A stretch of DNA of 64,000 nt from Arboricoccus pini (GTDB taxonomy: Bacteria; Pseudomonadota; Alphaproteobacteria; Geminicoccales; Geminicoccaceae). Numbering within the stretch: position 1 is the stretch's first letter; each line of letters starts with the position of its first letter. The position numbers were made by a program, and so were the translations under genes. The stretch lies in NCBI RefSeq assembly GCF_900187945.1, contig NZ_FYEH01000005.1, positions 1-64,000 of the forward strand, given 5' to 3'. The notes beneath the pieces were generated by a model. That model had not been told where the DNA came from. It did no database searches and saw only the letters and a list, made by a program, of their open reading frames with translations. This document shows positions 17,192-26,377 of the stretch, piece by piece.

Positions 17192-17782
17192 ATGGGCCAG
17201 ATCCCACCCATCGATCCCGCGATCTTCGCTTATGTCCGTACCGTCATCAGCATCATCGTCGGGCTCAGCATCGGCCGGCTCCTCACCGGCATCGCTCGTT
17301 TCATCCAGCATCCCAAGCAGCAGAAGATTTTCGGCGCTCACCTTGCATGGACCTTCTTCATGCTGGTCTATGTCATTCACTTCTGGTGGTGGGAATTCCA
17401 CTTGGGAACCGTTCACTGGAATTTTGCCATATATTGTTTTTCCGCGCTCTACGCGGGGCTTATTTTCATTCTCTGTACATTGCTCTTCCCTGACACCATG
17501 TATGAGTACACGGGCTTCGCGGACTATTTCGTGTCCCGACGAGTCTGGTTCTTTGGTATACTTATCGCGATCTTCTTCCTCGATATCGGTGATAGCAGGA
17601 TCAAGGGGGCCGACTATCTTGCCTCGCTCGGGCTGGGATTGTGGTTCCGGTTGGCGTTTTATGTCCTTGGCAGTGCCGCCGCGATGATGGTCCAGAGCGT
17701 GAAGTTCCAGACCGCCTTCGCCATTGCCGCCCTGTTCTCTGAGATCGTCTGGGCGCTCTCAGAGTATTATACGTTGTTTTGA
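17192..17782 (+). CDS. Hypothetical membrane protein, about six helices
   Basis: 196 residues from ATG 17192, which has GAGGA six bases upstream; an in-frame GTG at 17177 is less likely. Hydrophobic segments lie near residues 10-33, 48-65, 76-98, 116-135, 147-168 and 174-192. A WWWEF cluster follows the second segment, and FLDIGDSR follows the fourth. No catalytic motif or known family is recognised. It stands alone between the M24 operon and an aldo/keto reductase, with a 14-bp palindrome upstream that suggests dedicated control. The length of the frame, the ribosome site and the helix pattern support a real gene. Confidence 0.75.
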   Translation: MGQIPPIDPAIFAYVRTVISIIVGLSIGRLLTGIARFIQHPKQQKIFGAHLAWTFFMLVYVIHFWWWEFHLGTVHWNFAIYCFSALYAGLIFILCTLLFPDTMYEYTGFADYFVSRRVWFFGILIAIFFLDIGDSRIKGADYLASLGLGLWFRLAFYVLGSAAAMMVQSVKFQTAFAIAALFSEIVWALSEYYTLF

Positions 17783-17868
17783 CAGGCGCTCCTGCCGTCT
17801 CGGTGCCCCTGAGCCGACGAGGCCGGCGGGCCGTGCTGCCAGGAAAAACAGAGCCAAGGAATTCTCCC

Positions 17869-18900
17869 ATGCCGTTTTCACCGGCTCCCGATCGCTACGC
17901 TGCCATGTCCTATCGTCGCTGCGGTCAAAGCGGCATCGACCTGCCGGCGATCTCACTTGGCCTATGGAACAATTTCGGCGGCGTCGACGTCTACGAGGCC
18001 GGCCGCGCGATCCTGCGCCGGGCCTTCGATCGCGGCATCACGCATTTCGACCTCGCGAATAATTACGGGCCGCCTCCAGGCTCGGCCGAGGAAATGTTCG
18101 GGAGAGTGATGGCCGGCGATCTGGCACCCTATCGCGACGAGCTCATCATCTCGACCAAGGCCGGCTGGGAGATGTGGCCCGGCCCTTATGGCGGTATCGG
18201 CGGTAGCCGGAAATATCTCGTTGCCAGCCTCGACCAGTCGCTCAAGCGCATGGGGCTCGACTATGTCGACATCTTCTATTCGCATCGCGTTGACCCCATG
18301 ACGCCGCTTGAGGAAACCATGGGCGCGCTCGCCCATCTCCATCGGCAGGGCAAGGCGCTCTATGTGGGCATCTCCAGCTACTCGCCCGAACTGACGCGCA
18401 AGGCCGCCGCCATCCTGAAGGAAGAGCGCGTCCCCCTGTTCATTCACCAGCCGAACTATTCAATGTTCAACCGATGGATCGAGCATGGCCTGCTCGATGC
18501 GCTGGAGGAGACCGGTGCGGGCTGCATCGCCTTCTCGCCGTTGGCGCAGGGTTTACTCACCTCGAAATATCTGGGCGGCATCCCCGACGATGCGCGTGCC
18601 GCCAAGGGACGGCTGCTGAACAGTTCAGCGCTCACCGAGGATATCCTGGAGCGCATCCGCGCACTCAATGAAATCGCCGGGCGACGCGGGCAGACATTGG
18701 CGCAGATGGCGATTGCCTGGACGCTACGCGATCCTCGAGTTACTTCATCGCTGATCGGGGCCAGGACCGTCGAGCAACTCGACGATTCGCTGGGGGCCCT
18801 CGAGCGGTTGGACTTCACGCCGGCCGAGCTTGCCGAGATCGATCCGTTCGCCATCGACGGCGACACCGATTACTGGAAGGTCTCGACCGCGTTTTCATAG
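17869..18900 (+). CDS. Aldo/keto reductase (YghZ/GAP-reductase-like)
   Basis: 343 residues from ATG 17869 behind AAGGA. It has the AKR tetrad: Asp in HFDLANNYG, Tyr in the same motif, Lys in STKAGWEM, and His in FYSHRVD. The long loop and GGSRKYL motif are typical of the YghZ branch, E. coli's L-glyceraldehyde-3-phosphate reductase; NADPH use is expected. Neighbours give no clear substrate. It could serve sugar-aldehyde detoxification near the rhamnonate genes. Confidence 0.9.
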   Translation: MPFSPAPDRYAAMSYRRCGQSGIDLPAISLGLWNNFGGVDVYEAGRAILRRAFDRGITHFDLANNYGPPPGSAEEMFGRVMAGDLAPYRDELIISTKAGWEMWPGPYGGIGGSRKYLVASLDQSLKRMGLDYVDIFYSHRVDPMTPLEETMGALAHLHRQGKALYVGISSYSPELTRKAAAILKEERVPLFIHQPNYSMFNRWIEHGLLDALEETGAGCIAFSPLAQGLLTSKYLGGIPDDARAAKGRLLNSSALTEDILERIRALNEIAGRRGQTLAQMAIAWTLRDPRVTSSLIGARTVEQLDDSLGALERLDFTPAELAEIDPFAIDGDTDYWKVSTAFS

Positions 18901-18930
18901 GTCTGCCCGGCTTTCCGGTCCGGCAGAGAG

Positions 18931-19320
18931 GTGGGACAACTGGGTCGGCCTCGCCGGTTGCCAAGCCCGCGGCTGGCCGCTGCCATCGTCACGTCGATGG
19001 CGACCGCAAAACGACTTTGCCGGAGCAACGCGCCGCCAGTATCCCGACGATGGATGCTGCCCGAACTCGTAAGGCTGGTGGGCATGTCGCGAACAACGTT
19101 CGCCGCACGGTTCCGCCAGATCGTAGGCGAGCCACCCTTGGGCTATTTGACCCGATGGCGCATGTAACAGGCGGCTGACCGCCTGCGGCATTCGCGCGAT
19201 CCTCTAGCCGAGATCGCCTGCGCAGCCGGATACACCGCCGAGTCAGCCTTCAGCACGACATTTAGCCGGGTCATGGGATGCCCGCCCCGCCGCTATCGGC
19301 GCGGCATCCCCGTCGCGTAG
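18931..19320 (+). pseudogene. AraC-family regulator remnant (C-terminal DNA-binding domain)
   Basis: The frame reads as the double helix-turn-helix of an AraC regulator: LPELVRLVGMSRTTFAARFRQIVGEPPLGYLTRWRM, a TAA stop at 19165-19167, then LAEIACAAGYTAESAFSTTFSRVMG and a final PRRYRR in the same frame. The cupin/sensor domain is missing and the sequence before the first helix looks degraded. The in-frame stop splits the two helices, so it should be non-functional. Confidence 0.7.
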
Positions 19321-19405
19321 TCCCGTGCAGGCGGCCTTGGTGGGAGCCCGATCCTCACTGCGCAATCGCATTCGCAGTTCCTGAGCGCCGATGTGTGAAA
19401 GGCAT

Positions 19406-20698
19406 CTATTTCCCGGCGACGTCGGCGACTGAGATGGGTTGGCTCGGCAGGACGAAGATGTAGGCAAGGGCGGAGGCCAAGCCGATGACGGCGCCGACGA
19501 TCAGAGCCGGCATGAAATGGCCGGTGGCCTGGACGATGAAACCCGTGATGAGCGGCGCCAGGGCGCCACCCAGATAGCCGCCGAAATTCATGATGCCGCC
19601 AATCGAGCCCGTATTGTTTTCGGGCGCGCAGACGCTGACCATCGCCCAGGCCATGGCGCTCGAAGAGCCTGCGCCGAACATCACGACGGCGATGCAGGCG
19701 ACCGCCAGGGTGTTGCTTGGCGTCAGCGCGGCCAGGACCGTGAAGCAGGCCATGGCCAGCAGCGAGATGACCGCCGGAATGCGACGGCTGTCGATGGGCG
19801 TGAATCCGCGCGCCATCAGGAGATCGGCAACCTTGCCTGTGCCGATGCTGCCAATCACGCCAAAGGCATAAGGGATCGCGGCGACCCATCCAGTCTTTTG
19901 CAGGCTCATGCCACGCTCCATCTCGAGATAGCCGGGCAGCCACGCCTGAAAAAGCCAAAGCAGATAGACGACACCGAAGAAGCCCAGGATCAGCCCCCAA
20001 CTCACCTGGAATGAAAAGAGGCGCTTCCATTCGGCAAGGGTGATTGGGGCGTGCGGTTGCGGCTCCTCTCCGTCCTGGAGATAATTCTTCTCCTCGGCGG
20101 TAAGGTCGACCTCGTCCGGTTCGCGATAGATGATGAACCAGATCATCGCCACGACGACGCCAGCTAGCCCAACGATGATGAACATCCAGCGCCAGCCGAA
20201 GGCCAGCATCAACGCTGTCAGGATCGGCGGCGCAATTGTTGGCCCGAGCGTTGAGGTGCAGTTATAGATACCCGTGGGCAGGCCACGGGCGCGGATATTG
20301 TACCAGTCCTTTACGACTCGAGCACCCGACGAGAACATCGGCGCCTCGCCCAGTCCCAAAAAGATGCGGGCAACGACAAACTGGCTGAAATTGCTGACGA
20401 TGCCGCCCGCCGCCTGGGCCACTGACCAGATGAAGAGGCCGATTCCGAGGAGCCGCCTCGGGCCGAAGCGGTCGATCAGCGCGCCACCTGGCAACTGGGC
20501 GAAGGCATAGGCCCACAGGAAGGCCGAGAGCAGCATGCCCATCTCGCCCAGCGTCAGGCCGAGATCGGCGCGGATGAGCGTGCCGCCCACGGCCAGGGTC
20601 GCACGGTCGACATAGTTGATCGTTCCCACGATGACGAGCAGGATGAGAGCCGCCCGCTGGGTGCGCCGCACCCGGGGTGGGGTCGTCATGACGGCCAA
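19406..20698 (-). CDS. MFS transporter, anion:cation symporter (ACS) family
   Basis: 430 residues, twelve predicted membrane helices with a central loop (about 195-230). NYVDRATLAVGG in helix 1 and DRFGPRRLLGIG after helix 2 are ACS-family motifs, as in sugar-acid carriers for galactonate and glucarate. It follows the SDR gene by 89 nt on the same strand, at the end of the rhamnonate operon. It may carry a second sugar acid, or a product such as lactate. Confidence 0.88.
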   Translation of the reverse strand: MAVMTTPPRVRRTQRAALILLVIVGTINYVDRATLAVGGTLIRADLGLTLGEMGMLLSAFLWAYAFAQLPGGALIDRFGPRRLLGIGLFIWSVAQAAGGIVSNFSQFVVARIFLGLGEAPMFSSGARVVKDWYNIRARGLPTGIYNCTSTLGPTIAPPILTALMLAFGWRWMFIIVGLAGVVVAMIWFIIYREPDEVDLTAEEKNYLQDGEEPQPHAPITLAEWKRLFSFQVSWGLILGFFGVVYLLWLFQAWLPGYLEMERGMSLQKTGWVAAIPYAFGVIGSIGTGKVADLLMARGFTPIDSRRIPAVISLLAMACFTVLAALTPSNTLAVACIAVVMFGAGSSSAMAWAMVSVCAPENNTGSIGGIMNFGGYLGGALAPLITGFIVQATGHFMPALIVGAVIGLASALAYIFVLPSQPISVADVAGK

Positions 20699-20787
20699 TT
20701 CTGTAGCCTCCTTGATGGATTTTAGTCGATCGTGCTGGCGTTGCTTGTCGGCCGGTCCTTACGCGTGCCAGCCGTTGTTCTCTTGGC

Positions 20788-21540
20788 TCAGTAGGTGGCG
20801 CGGCCGCCCGAAACGTCGAAGACGCCACCCGTGGTGAACGAGCATTCCTCCGAGGCCAGCCAGCAGATCAGTGCTGCCACTTCCTCGATCTGGCCGAAGC
20901 GACCCATCGGAATCTTCGAGAGCATGAAGTCGATATGCTCCTGGCTCATTTGATCGAAGATGGCCGTGCGGACGGCTGCCGGCGTCACACAATTGACAGT
21001 AATGCCGGTCTTGGCCAACTCCTTGCCCAGCGACTTGGTCAGGCCGATCACGGCCGCCTTGGATGAGCTGTAGGCGGGCGCGTTGGGATTTCCCTCCTTG
21101 CCGGCAATCGATGCGATGTTGACGATTCTGCCATAATCCTTGGCCTGCATGAACGGCACGACCGCCCGATCGCAATAGAAGACGCCATGGACATTGACGT
21201 CGAAGACCCGCTTCCAGTCCTCGATCGGGTATGTCCAGGTGGTGGCATTCGGTCCGGTGATTCCGGCACTGGCGACCAGGACGTCGATGCCGCCCAACTG
21301 TTCGGCCGTCTTGGCGGCCGCCTTTTCCACCGAGGCCCAATCGGCGACGTCGACGACGATCCCGAGGGCACCTTCGCCCAGGCTGGCTATCGTCGCATCG
21401 ATCTGCTTCTGGTCGCGATCCCAGACCGCGACCCTGCCGCCCTCGGCCAGGATCCGTTTGACGACCGCCAGGCCGATGCCGGCGGCGCCGCCGGTCACGA
21501 CGGCGATCTTGTCCTTGAAGCGGCCTGCAAATTCGCTCAT
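20788..21540 (-). CDS. SDR dehydrogenase, probable 2-keto-3-deoxy-L-rhamnonate 4-dehydrogenase
   Basis: 250 residues, classical SDR: TGGAAGIGLAV at the cofactor site, VASAGI, the catalytic Ser in NIASIAG, and YSSSK. The ATG overlaps the stop of the FAH-family gene by 4 nt. In the non-phosphorylative diketo-hydrolase route known from Sphingomonas (LRA5), an SDR oxidises 2-keto-3-deoxy-L-rhamnonate to the 2,4-diketo acid. The adjacent hydrolase and rhamnonate dehydratase point to that role. The fucose version of the pathway is the main alternative. Confidence 0.85.
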   Translation of the reverse strand: MSEFAGRFKDKIAVVTGGAAGIGLAVVKRILAEGGRVAVWDRDQKQIDATIASLGEGALGIVVDVADWASVEKAAAKTAEQLGGIDVLVASAGITGPNATTWTYPIEDWKRVFDVNVHGVFYCDRAVVPFMQAKDYGRIVNIASIAGKEGNPNAPAYSSSKAAVIGLTKSLGKELAKTGITVNCVTPAAVRTAIFDQMSQEHIDFMLSKIPMGRFGQIEEVAALICWLASEECSFTTGGVFDVSGGRATY

Positions 21541-22394
21541 GCGCGTTGCTCCCAGGCGACGCAGACCTGCCGCTGCTCGCCCAATTTGTCGATGCCAAGC
21601 GTGATGATATCGCCGGGCTTGAGGTAGACCGGCTCGGGTTTGATCCCCATGCCGACACCGGGCGGCGTACCAGTGGTGATGACGTCGCCGGGCATCAGAG
21701 TCATGAACTCCGAGAGATAGGAGACGATGGTCTCCACATCGAAGATCATCGTCGCGGTATTGCCGGTCTGCATGCGCTTGCCGTTGACGTCCAGCCACAT
21801 GCCAAGCTTCTGCACGTCACCCACCTCGTCCTTGCTGACGAACCAGGGACCGATCGGCCCGAACGTGTCGCAGCCCTTGCCCTTGTCCCACGTGCCACCG
21901 CGTTCGGCCTGGTAGTGCCGCTCGGAGACATCGTTGATCAGCACATAGCCAGCCACATGGTCGAGGGCCGCGTCCTTGCTGACATAACTGGCGCGCTTGC
22001 CGATGACGACGCCGAGTTCGACCTCCCAGTCGGTCTTGGTCGACCCACGCGGAATGACGACATCGTCGTTCGGGCCCTGAATGCAGCTGATCGCCTTGGT
22101 GAACACGACGGGCTCGGTCGGTATGGGCAGGTTCGATTCCCTGGCGTGGTCGGAGAAATTCAAGCCGATGGCGATGAACTTGCCGACCTTGGCAACGGGG
22201 CAGCCATAGCGCTGCTCGCCAGAGATCAGTGGCAGGCTCTCGGGATCGAGCGCAGCCAAGCGCTCAAGGCTCTCTGCCGCGTAGGCCGCGCCGTCGAGAT
22301 CGCTCAGATGTCCTGAGAGATCACGGATCCTGCCGGAGCGATCGAGCAGGCCCGGGCGTTCGGCGCCGGGCGGACCGTAGCGAAGTAGCTTCAT
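21537..22394 (-). CDS. FAH-family hydrolase, probable 2,4-diketo-3-deoxy-L-rhamnonate hydrolase
   Basis: 285 residues with the fumarylacetoacetase C-terminal fold. Metal-binding acids appear in DWEVELGVVIG, and GDVITTGTPPGVGMG is the family loop. An N-terminal cap (about 1-70) precedes it. In the LRA6-type step the diketo acid is cleaved to pyruvate and L-lactate. Context between the dehydratase and the SDR makes this assignment likely; ureidoglycolate lyase-like annotation would be a family-level alternative. Confidence 0.86.
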   Translation of the reverse strand: MKLLRYGPPGAERPGLLDRSGRIRDLSGHLSDLDGAAYAAESLERLAALDPESLPLISGEQRYGCPVAKVGKFIAIGLNFSDHARESNLPIPTEPVVFTKAISCIQGPNDDVVIPRGSTKTDWEVELGVVIGKRASYVSKDAALDHVAGYVLINDVSERHYQAERGGTWDKGKGCDTFGPIGPWFVSKDEVGDVQKLGMWLDVNGKRMQTGNTATMIFDVETIVSYLSEFMTLMPGDVITTGTPPGVGMGIKPEPVYLKPGDIITLGIDKLGEQRQVCVAWEQRA

Positions 22395-22419
22395 GGTGTT
22401 TTACCTGATCTCTGTTGGT

Positions 22420-23601
22420 TCAATGCGTGTAGGGCCGGTGCAGCTTGCATTCCGGATTGAGCCTGACGCCAAAGCCTGGCGTTTCGGGGAGCTTGAGCCG
22501 CCCCTTGGTCGGCACTGGCTCCTCCAGAAGTAAGGGCGTGAACATCGGGACAACCTGATCGGGAACCGGGTGCATCATCAAGAACTCGGCAAAGGGGCTG
22601 TTATGCCGGGTGATAACGAAATGATAGCTGTAGACCGAGGAGCCGTGCGGGACCACGAGGACGCCGTGGGCGTCAGCCAGCGCTGAAATCTTGATGAGTT
22701 CGGTTACGCCGCCACACCAGCCGACATCCGGCTGGATGATGTCGCAGCAATTCATGTCGAGGAGCAGCCTGAAGCCCCATCGCGTGGCTTCGTGCTCGCC
22801 GGTCGTGCAAAGCATCCCGCGCGGCAGATTTCGCCGCAACTCGGAATACCCCCAGTAATCGTCGGGAGAGAGTGCCTCCTCGATCCATTTGAGGCCGGCC
22901 TCATGCCAAGCCCGGGTAGCGAACTTCGTCGCATAATTGACATCCAGGCTCATCCAGCAATCCTGCATGAGCCAGAAATCGGGCCCGACCTTGGCACGCA
23001 TGTCGGTCAGGATCTCGAGATTCTTCCTCAGGCCTTCCTCGCCCTCGGCCGGGCCGTGGTGAAGCGCCATCTTTCCGCCGATGAAGCCCATCTCCTTGGC
23101 AAGATCGGGTCTGGCACCCGTGGCATAGAATTGCAGCTCGTCCCTCACAGCGCCGCCCAGCAGGTGGAACACCGGCTCCTGGCGCACTTTGCCCAAAAGG
23201 TCCCAAAGGGCCAGGTCCACACCGCTGATCGTGTTGATGACCAGGCCCTTGCGCCCATAATAGAGCGTCGCGTTATACATCTGGTCCCACATAAGCTCGA
23301 TGTCGGTGACCTTGGCCCCCTCGATGAAGCGGGCCAGGTGATTCTCGACGATCCAGGCCGCGGGTTCGCCACCCGTCGTGACGGCAAAGCCCACCGTTCC
23401 ATCTGATGCCTCGACCTCGACCACCAGCGAGCCCAGAACGTTGATCCCGAAGCTGCGCCGGCTTGCCCGGTAGTTCGGATATTTCGCCATCGGCGTCGAG
23501 ACGTGATCGTCGATCCAATGCGCGCCGCTCTGGTCGTGATAATCGCCACCACCGCCTCTGACGGTATAAGCGCGGATCTGGCGAATCGTTGGCGTGGCCA
23601 T
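22420..23601 (-). CDS. rhmD: L-rhamnonate dehydratase
   Basis: 393 residues of the enolase superfamily, closely matching RhmD throughout: [19 protein letters not shown] at the N-terminus, [54 protein letters not shown] and [13 protein letters not shown]. RhmD uses Mg2+ and His/Asp acid-base residues to dehydrate L-rhamnonate to 2-keto-3-deoxy-L-rhamnonate; close epimers such as L-lyxonate can also be accepted by the family. The gene is flanked by a transporter and by the two enzymes that finish the pathway. Confidence 0.93.
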   Translation of the reverse strand: MATPTIRQIRAYTVRGGGGDYHDQSGAHWIDDHVSTPMAKYPNYRASRRSFGINVLGSLVVEVEASDGTVGFAVTTGGEPAAWIVENHLARFIEGAKVTDIELMWDQMYNATLYYGRKGLVINTISGVDLALWDLLGKVRQEPVFHLLGGAVRDELQFYATGARPDLAKEMGFIGGKMALHHGPAEGEEGLRKNLEILTDMRAKVGPDFWLMQDCWMSLDVNYATKFATRAWHEAGLKWIEEALSPDDYWGYSELRRNLPRGMLCTTGEHEATRWGFRLLLDMNCCDIIQPDVGWCGGVTELIKISALADAHGVLVVPHGSSVYSYHFVITRHNSPFAEFLMMHPVPDQVVPMFTPLLLEEPVPTKGRLKLPETPGFGVRLNPECKLHRPYTH

Positions 23602-23615
23602 GTGGTTTTCCCAAG

Positions 23616-24932
23616 TCAGGCGGAGGTAGGGCTGCTGCTGGCGGCGAGTTCAGTTGCCGGCTCCGCCGTCGGCTCCCGGCGCAGGGCCAAGATGAAGACG
23701 GCGCCTATCAGCGTCGTTCCCGCCAGTGTGTAGAGGCCAGCTGGCGCACCCAGGCTGGCATCGGCCCAGTTCTTGATGTTCGGGGCGGTGAAACCGCCCA
23801 GCGCGCTCAAGGCGTTGATGACGGCGATGCCGCCCGCTGCGGCCACCCCACCCAGATAATTGGTCGGGAAGGTCCAGAACATGGGCTGCACGGCGATGAA
23901 GCCCGCAGCGGCAAAGGAAAGGGCCACCAGTGCAATCGCTGGGCCCGCTCCGGCCGAGACGGCGATGCCGAAGCCTGACACTGCCAGGGTCGCCGCCGCC
24001 AGCCATCGATGCGCGCCGTACCGGTCGGCGAAGCGTGGGAGAAAGAAAGTGGCGATCAAGGCGCAGAGCCAGGGAATGGCCGAGACCAGGCCAACTTCCA
24101 GACCGATCCTGGTGCCAAGGAGGGCCGCCACCTGAGCAGGGAGATAGAAGCTGACGCCATAGACGCTCATCTGGATGAGAAAATAGATGACCACGAACTG
24201 CCAGACGCGCGGCAGGCGGAAGATCACGCCCAGCGAAGAGAGTCCGTGGCGGGCCTTTGCCCGCTCCTCCGTGTCGATCGCCGCAGTCAGGACATGACTC
24301 TCGTCGGCCGGCAGCCACGCGGCGTCGCTCGGCTTGTCGTCCAGATACCAGTAGGCCCAGACGCCGACGGCCGTGGCCATCAGTCCCTCGATCATGAACA
24401 TCCACTGCCAGCCCTCGAGGCCGAGATAGCCATGCATCTCGATTAGCAGCCCTGAGAGCGGCCCGCCGACGATGAAGGACAAGGGAGCGCCGAAGTAGAA
24501 GAGGCCCAGGATGCGGCCTCGCGTGCGGGCCGGAAACCAGTAGGTGAGGTAGAGGATGACACCGGGGAAAAAGCCGGCTTCCGCGGCACCCAGGAGCAGG
24601 CGGACGACGTAGAAGGACATCTCGCCGCGAACGAACATCGTCGCTGCCGAGATCAGCCCCCAAGATACCATGATCCGGCACATCCAGATCCTGGCGCCCA
24701 CTTTGTGCATGATCAGGTTGCTCGGCAGTTCCGTCGCCGCGTAGGTGAGGAAAAACAGGCCGGCACCCAGTGCGTAGGCCGCCGCAGAGATGCCGGCGGA
24801 GGCCTGAAACGCCTCCTTGGCAAAGCCGATATTCGCCCGGTCGAGAAACGATAGGACGTACATCAGCAGCAGGAATGGAACGAGTCGCCGCTGCGCCCGC
24901 GTCACCGCTCCATCGAGACGGCGATCTTCCAT
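23616..24932 (-). CDS. MFS transporter, probable L-rhamnonate carrier (RhmT-like)
   Basis: 438 residues, twelve helices. The start [13 protein letters not shown] and the helix-4/5 region [20 protein letters not shown] are hallmarks of the ACS carriers related to RhmT. ATG follows AAGGAGG; a CGGGC/GCCCG hairpin sits just upstream of that ribosome site. First gene of the leftward operon, 14 nt ahead of rhmD, and divergent from the IclR gene. The role as rhamnonate importer is inferred from position. Confidence 0.88.
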   Translation of the reverse strand: MEDRRLDGAVTRAQRRLVPFLLLMYVLSFLDRANIGFAKEAFQASAGISAAAYALGAGLFFLTYAATELPSNLIMHKVGARIWMCRIMVSWGLISAATMFVRGEMSFYVVRLLLGAAEAGFFPGVILYLTYWFPARTRGRILGLFYFGAPLSFIVGGPLSGLLIEMHGYLGLEGWQWMFMIEGLMATAVGVWAYWYLDDKPSDAAWLPADESHVLTAAIDTEERAKARHGLSSLGVIFRLPRVWQFVVIYFLIQMSVYGVSFYLPAQVAALLGTRIGLEVGLVSAIPWLCALIATFFLPRFADRYGAHRWLAAATLAVSGFGIAVSAGAGPAIALVALSFAAAGFIAVQPMFWTFPTNYLGGVAAAGGIAVINALSALGGFTAPNIKNWADASLGAPAGLYTLAGTTLIGAVFILALRREPTAEPATELAASSSPTSA

Positions 24933-24990
24933 ATTAGCCTCCTTCGGGCGCGTTGCCCGCCACCATATCGGGTCGGCTTTGCGCTGTGTC

Positions 24991-25021
24991 CCACAATATG
25001 ATACTTGTTTTTATTATGTGG
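24991..25021. promoter_or_regulatory. Imperfect inverted repeat, candidate IclR operator
   Basis: A 31-bp AT-rich inverted repeat with arms CCACAATATG (24991-25000) and TATTATGTGG (25012-25021); seven of ten positions match as inverted pairs. It is centred between the divergent transporter and IclR genes, the normal place for an IclR-family site. Local AT content stands out from the flanks. Confidence 0.5.
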
Positions 25022-25057
25022 ATGACGTAGCCATTCTTCAGGCGCCATGTCAATCGC

Positions 25058-25867
25058 GTGCTCGAAGGGAGCAACGGCATCAGCACGGACCGACCAGCCG
25101 CGCCGCAAGGCAGCCAATCGTTGATGCGCGCCTTGGACATCGTCGACGTGGTCGCAGGCGGAATCACAGACCTTGCGGGGCTTTCGCTCCACCTGGGTCT
25201 GACGCGGAGCACCACGCACCGGCTGGCCAGCACGCTGGTTGCTCGAGGCTATCTCCGCTTCCAGCCGGGGCAGGGCTACGGTCTCGGCTCCAAGCTCCTT
25301 GAGCTCGGTTGGCATGCCTTGCATCAAAATCCCCTGACGCGACTGGCGCGGCGCCATTTGGAGCAGCTCGCAGCGGCAACCGAAGACACAGTGCACCTGG
25401 GCGTCCTGGACGGATGGTGGGCGCTCTACCTCGATAAGATTCCGGGCATGCGGCGGGTGGAAATCAGTTCGCAGGTGGGTGAACGACACCCCGTCTGGTC
25501 AACCGGCCTCGGCAAGGCGTTGCTCCTGGACGGCAATGAGGCAACCTGGCGGTCCTTCTTCGCGCGGGGGGAGGCGCACGGTGATGGGCAGACGCAGGAT
25601 CTGGCCGAATGGCTCGATCGAATGCGCGCTTACGCCCTACTAGGCTATGCTTTCGATCTTGAGGAGAACGAGCCGGAGATCCGCTGCGTGGCAGCCCCGG
25701 TGCGTGATGCAAGCGGCCGGATCGTGGCGGCCATCAGCCTCTCGAGTCTCAATCGCTATATGACCGACGAGCGTATGGACGAACTGACGCCATTGGTCGT
25801 CGATACGGCCAAGAACGTCAGCCACGACCTCGGCTGGCACCCCGCACAGAGCTCAATGCCTCGCTAG
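25058..25867 (+). CDS. IclR family transcriptional regulator
   Basis: 269 residues from GTG 25058. N-terminal winged helix (SLMRALDIVDVV, HLGLTRSTTHRLASTLVARGYL) and a C-terminal effector domain with KIPGMRRVEISSQVGERHPVWSTGLGKALL and a late VAAPVRDASGRIVAAISLS. It is divergent from the rhamnonate operon, which it probably controls in response to a sugar acid or keto-deoxy acid. Its last 15 nt overlap the convergent receiver-protein gene. Confidence 0.92.
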   Translation: MLEGSNGISTDRPAAPQGSQSLMRALDIVDVVAGGITDLAGLSLHLGLTRSTTHRLASTLVARGYLRFQPGQGYGLGSKLLELGWHALHQNPLTRLARRHLEQLAAATEDTVHLGVLDGWWALYLDKIPGMRRVEISSQVGERHPVWSTGLGKALLLDGNEATWRSFFARGEAHGDGQTQDLAEWLDRMRAYALLGYAFDLEENEPEIRCVAAPVRDASGRIVAAISLSSLNRYMTDERMDELTPLVVDTAKNVSHDLGWHPAQSSMPR

Positions 25868-26251
25868 CGGGTCTGCTTCGGGCCTGCCGATGAGGCTGGT
25901 GACGATCTTGAGAAGCTGAGAAGGGCGAAAGGGCTTCATCAGGAGGATGTCCGAAGGCAAGCGTTCGGGAAAATCGCCGATGGTGTGAGGCCGACCGGTG
26001 ACGAAGACGATCGGTGCGCCTGGATAGTTTCGCCTAAACGCCGCCGCGACGCCGAAGCCATCCTGCCCGCCGGGCAGGTTGATGTCCGAGACCAAGAGGG
26101 AAAAGCGTGATTTTCCGTCATTGGCACGACGAACGAGGTCGACGGCCTCATCGGCGGATGAGGCCTCGCTCACCTCGAAACCATGCTCCGAAAGGATCTC
26201 GACGAGCAACGAACGTATGAGCCACTCGTCTTCGACGACCAAAACGCACAT
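25853..26251 (-). CDS. Single-domain response regulator (CheY-like)
   Basis: 132 residues, a receiver domain only. VVEDEW gives the acidic pocket, D56 in SDINLP is the phosphoacceptor, Thr in FVTGRP and Lys in LMKPFRP complete the switch. With no output domain it must act by protein contact, for example in a phosphorelay or by binding a kinase or motor. No histidine kinase is adjacent. A GTCAG/CTGAC inverted repeat (26310-26327) lies in its upstream region. Confidence 0.9.
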   Translation of the reverse strand: MCVLVVEDEWLIRSLLVEILSEHGFEVSEASSADEAVDLVRRANDGKSRFSLLVSDINLPGGQDGFGVAAAFRRNYPGAPIVFVTGRPHTIGDFPERLPSDILLMKPFRPSQLLKIVTSLIGRPEADPLARH

Positions 26252-26377
26252 TGCAAACAGCCTCGGGGGAAGATCCTTCTACCTTATAAGCGTCTTAATA
26301 TATCTTCACGTCAGATGTTGCACTGACAATCCGCTCGCCCTCGAAATTTACTTCGGACGTATCTAAGAAGCCGCACC

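Noticed and set aside
17553-17564. TTGGTATACTTA, resembling the GntR operator
   Set aside because: Only one half-site matches and it lies inside the membrane-protein gene.
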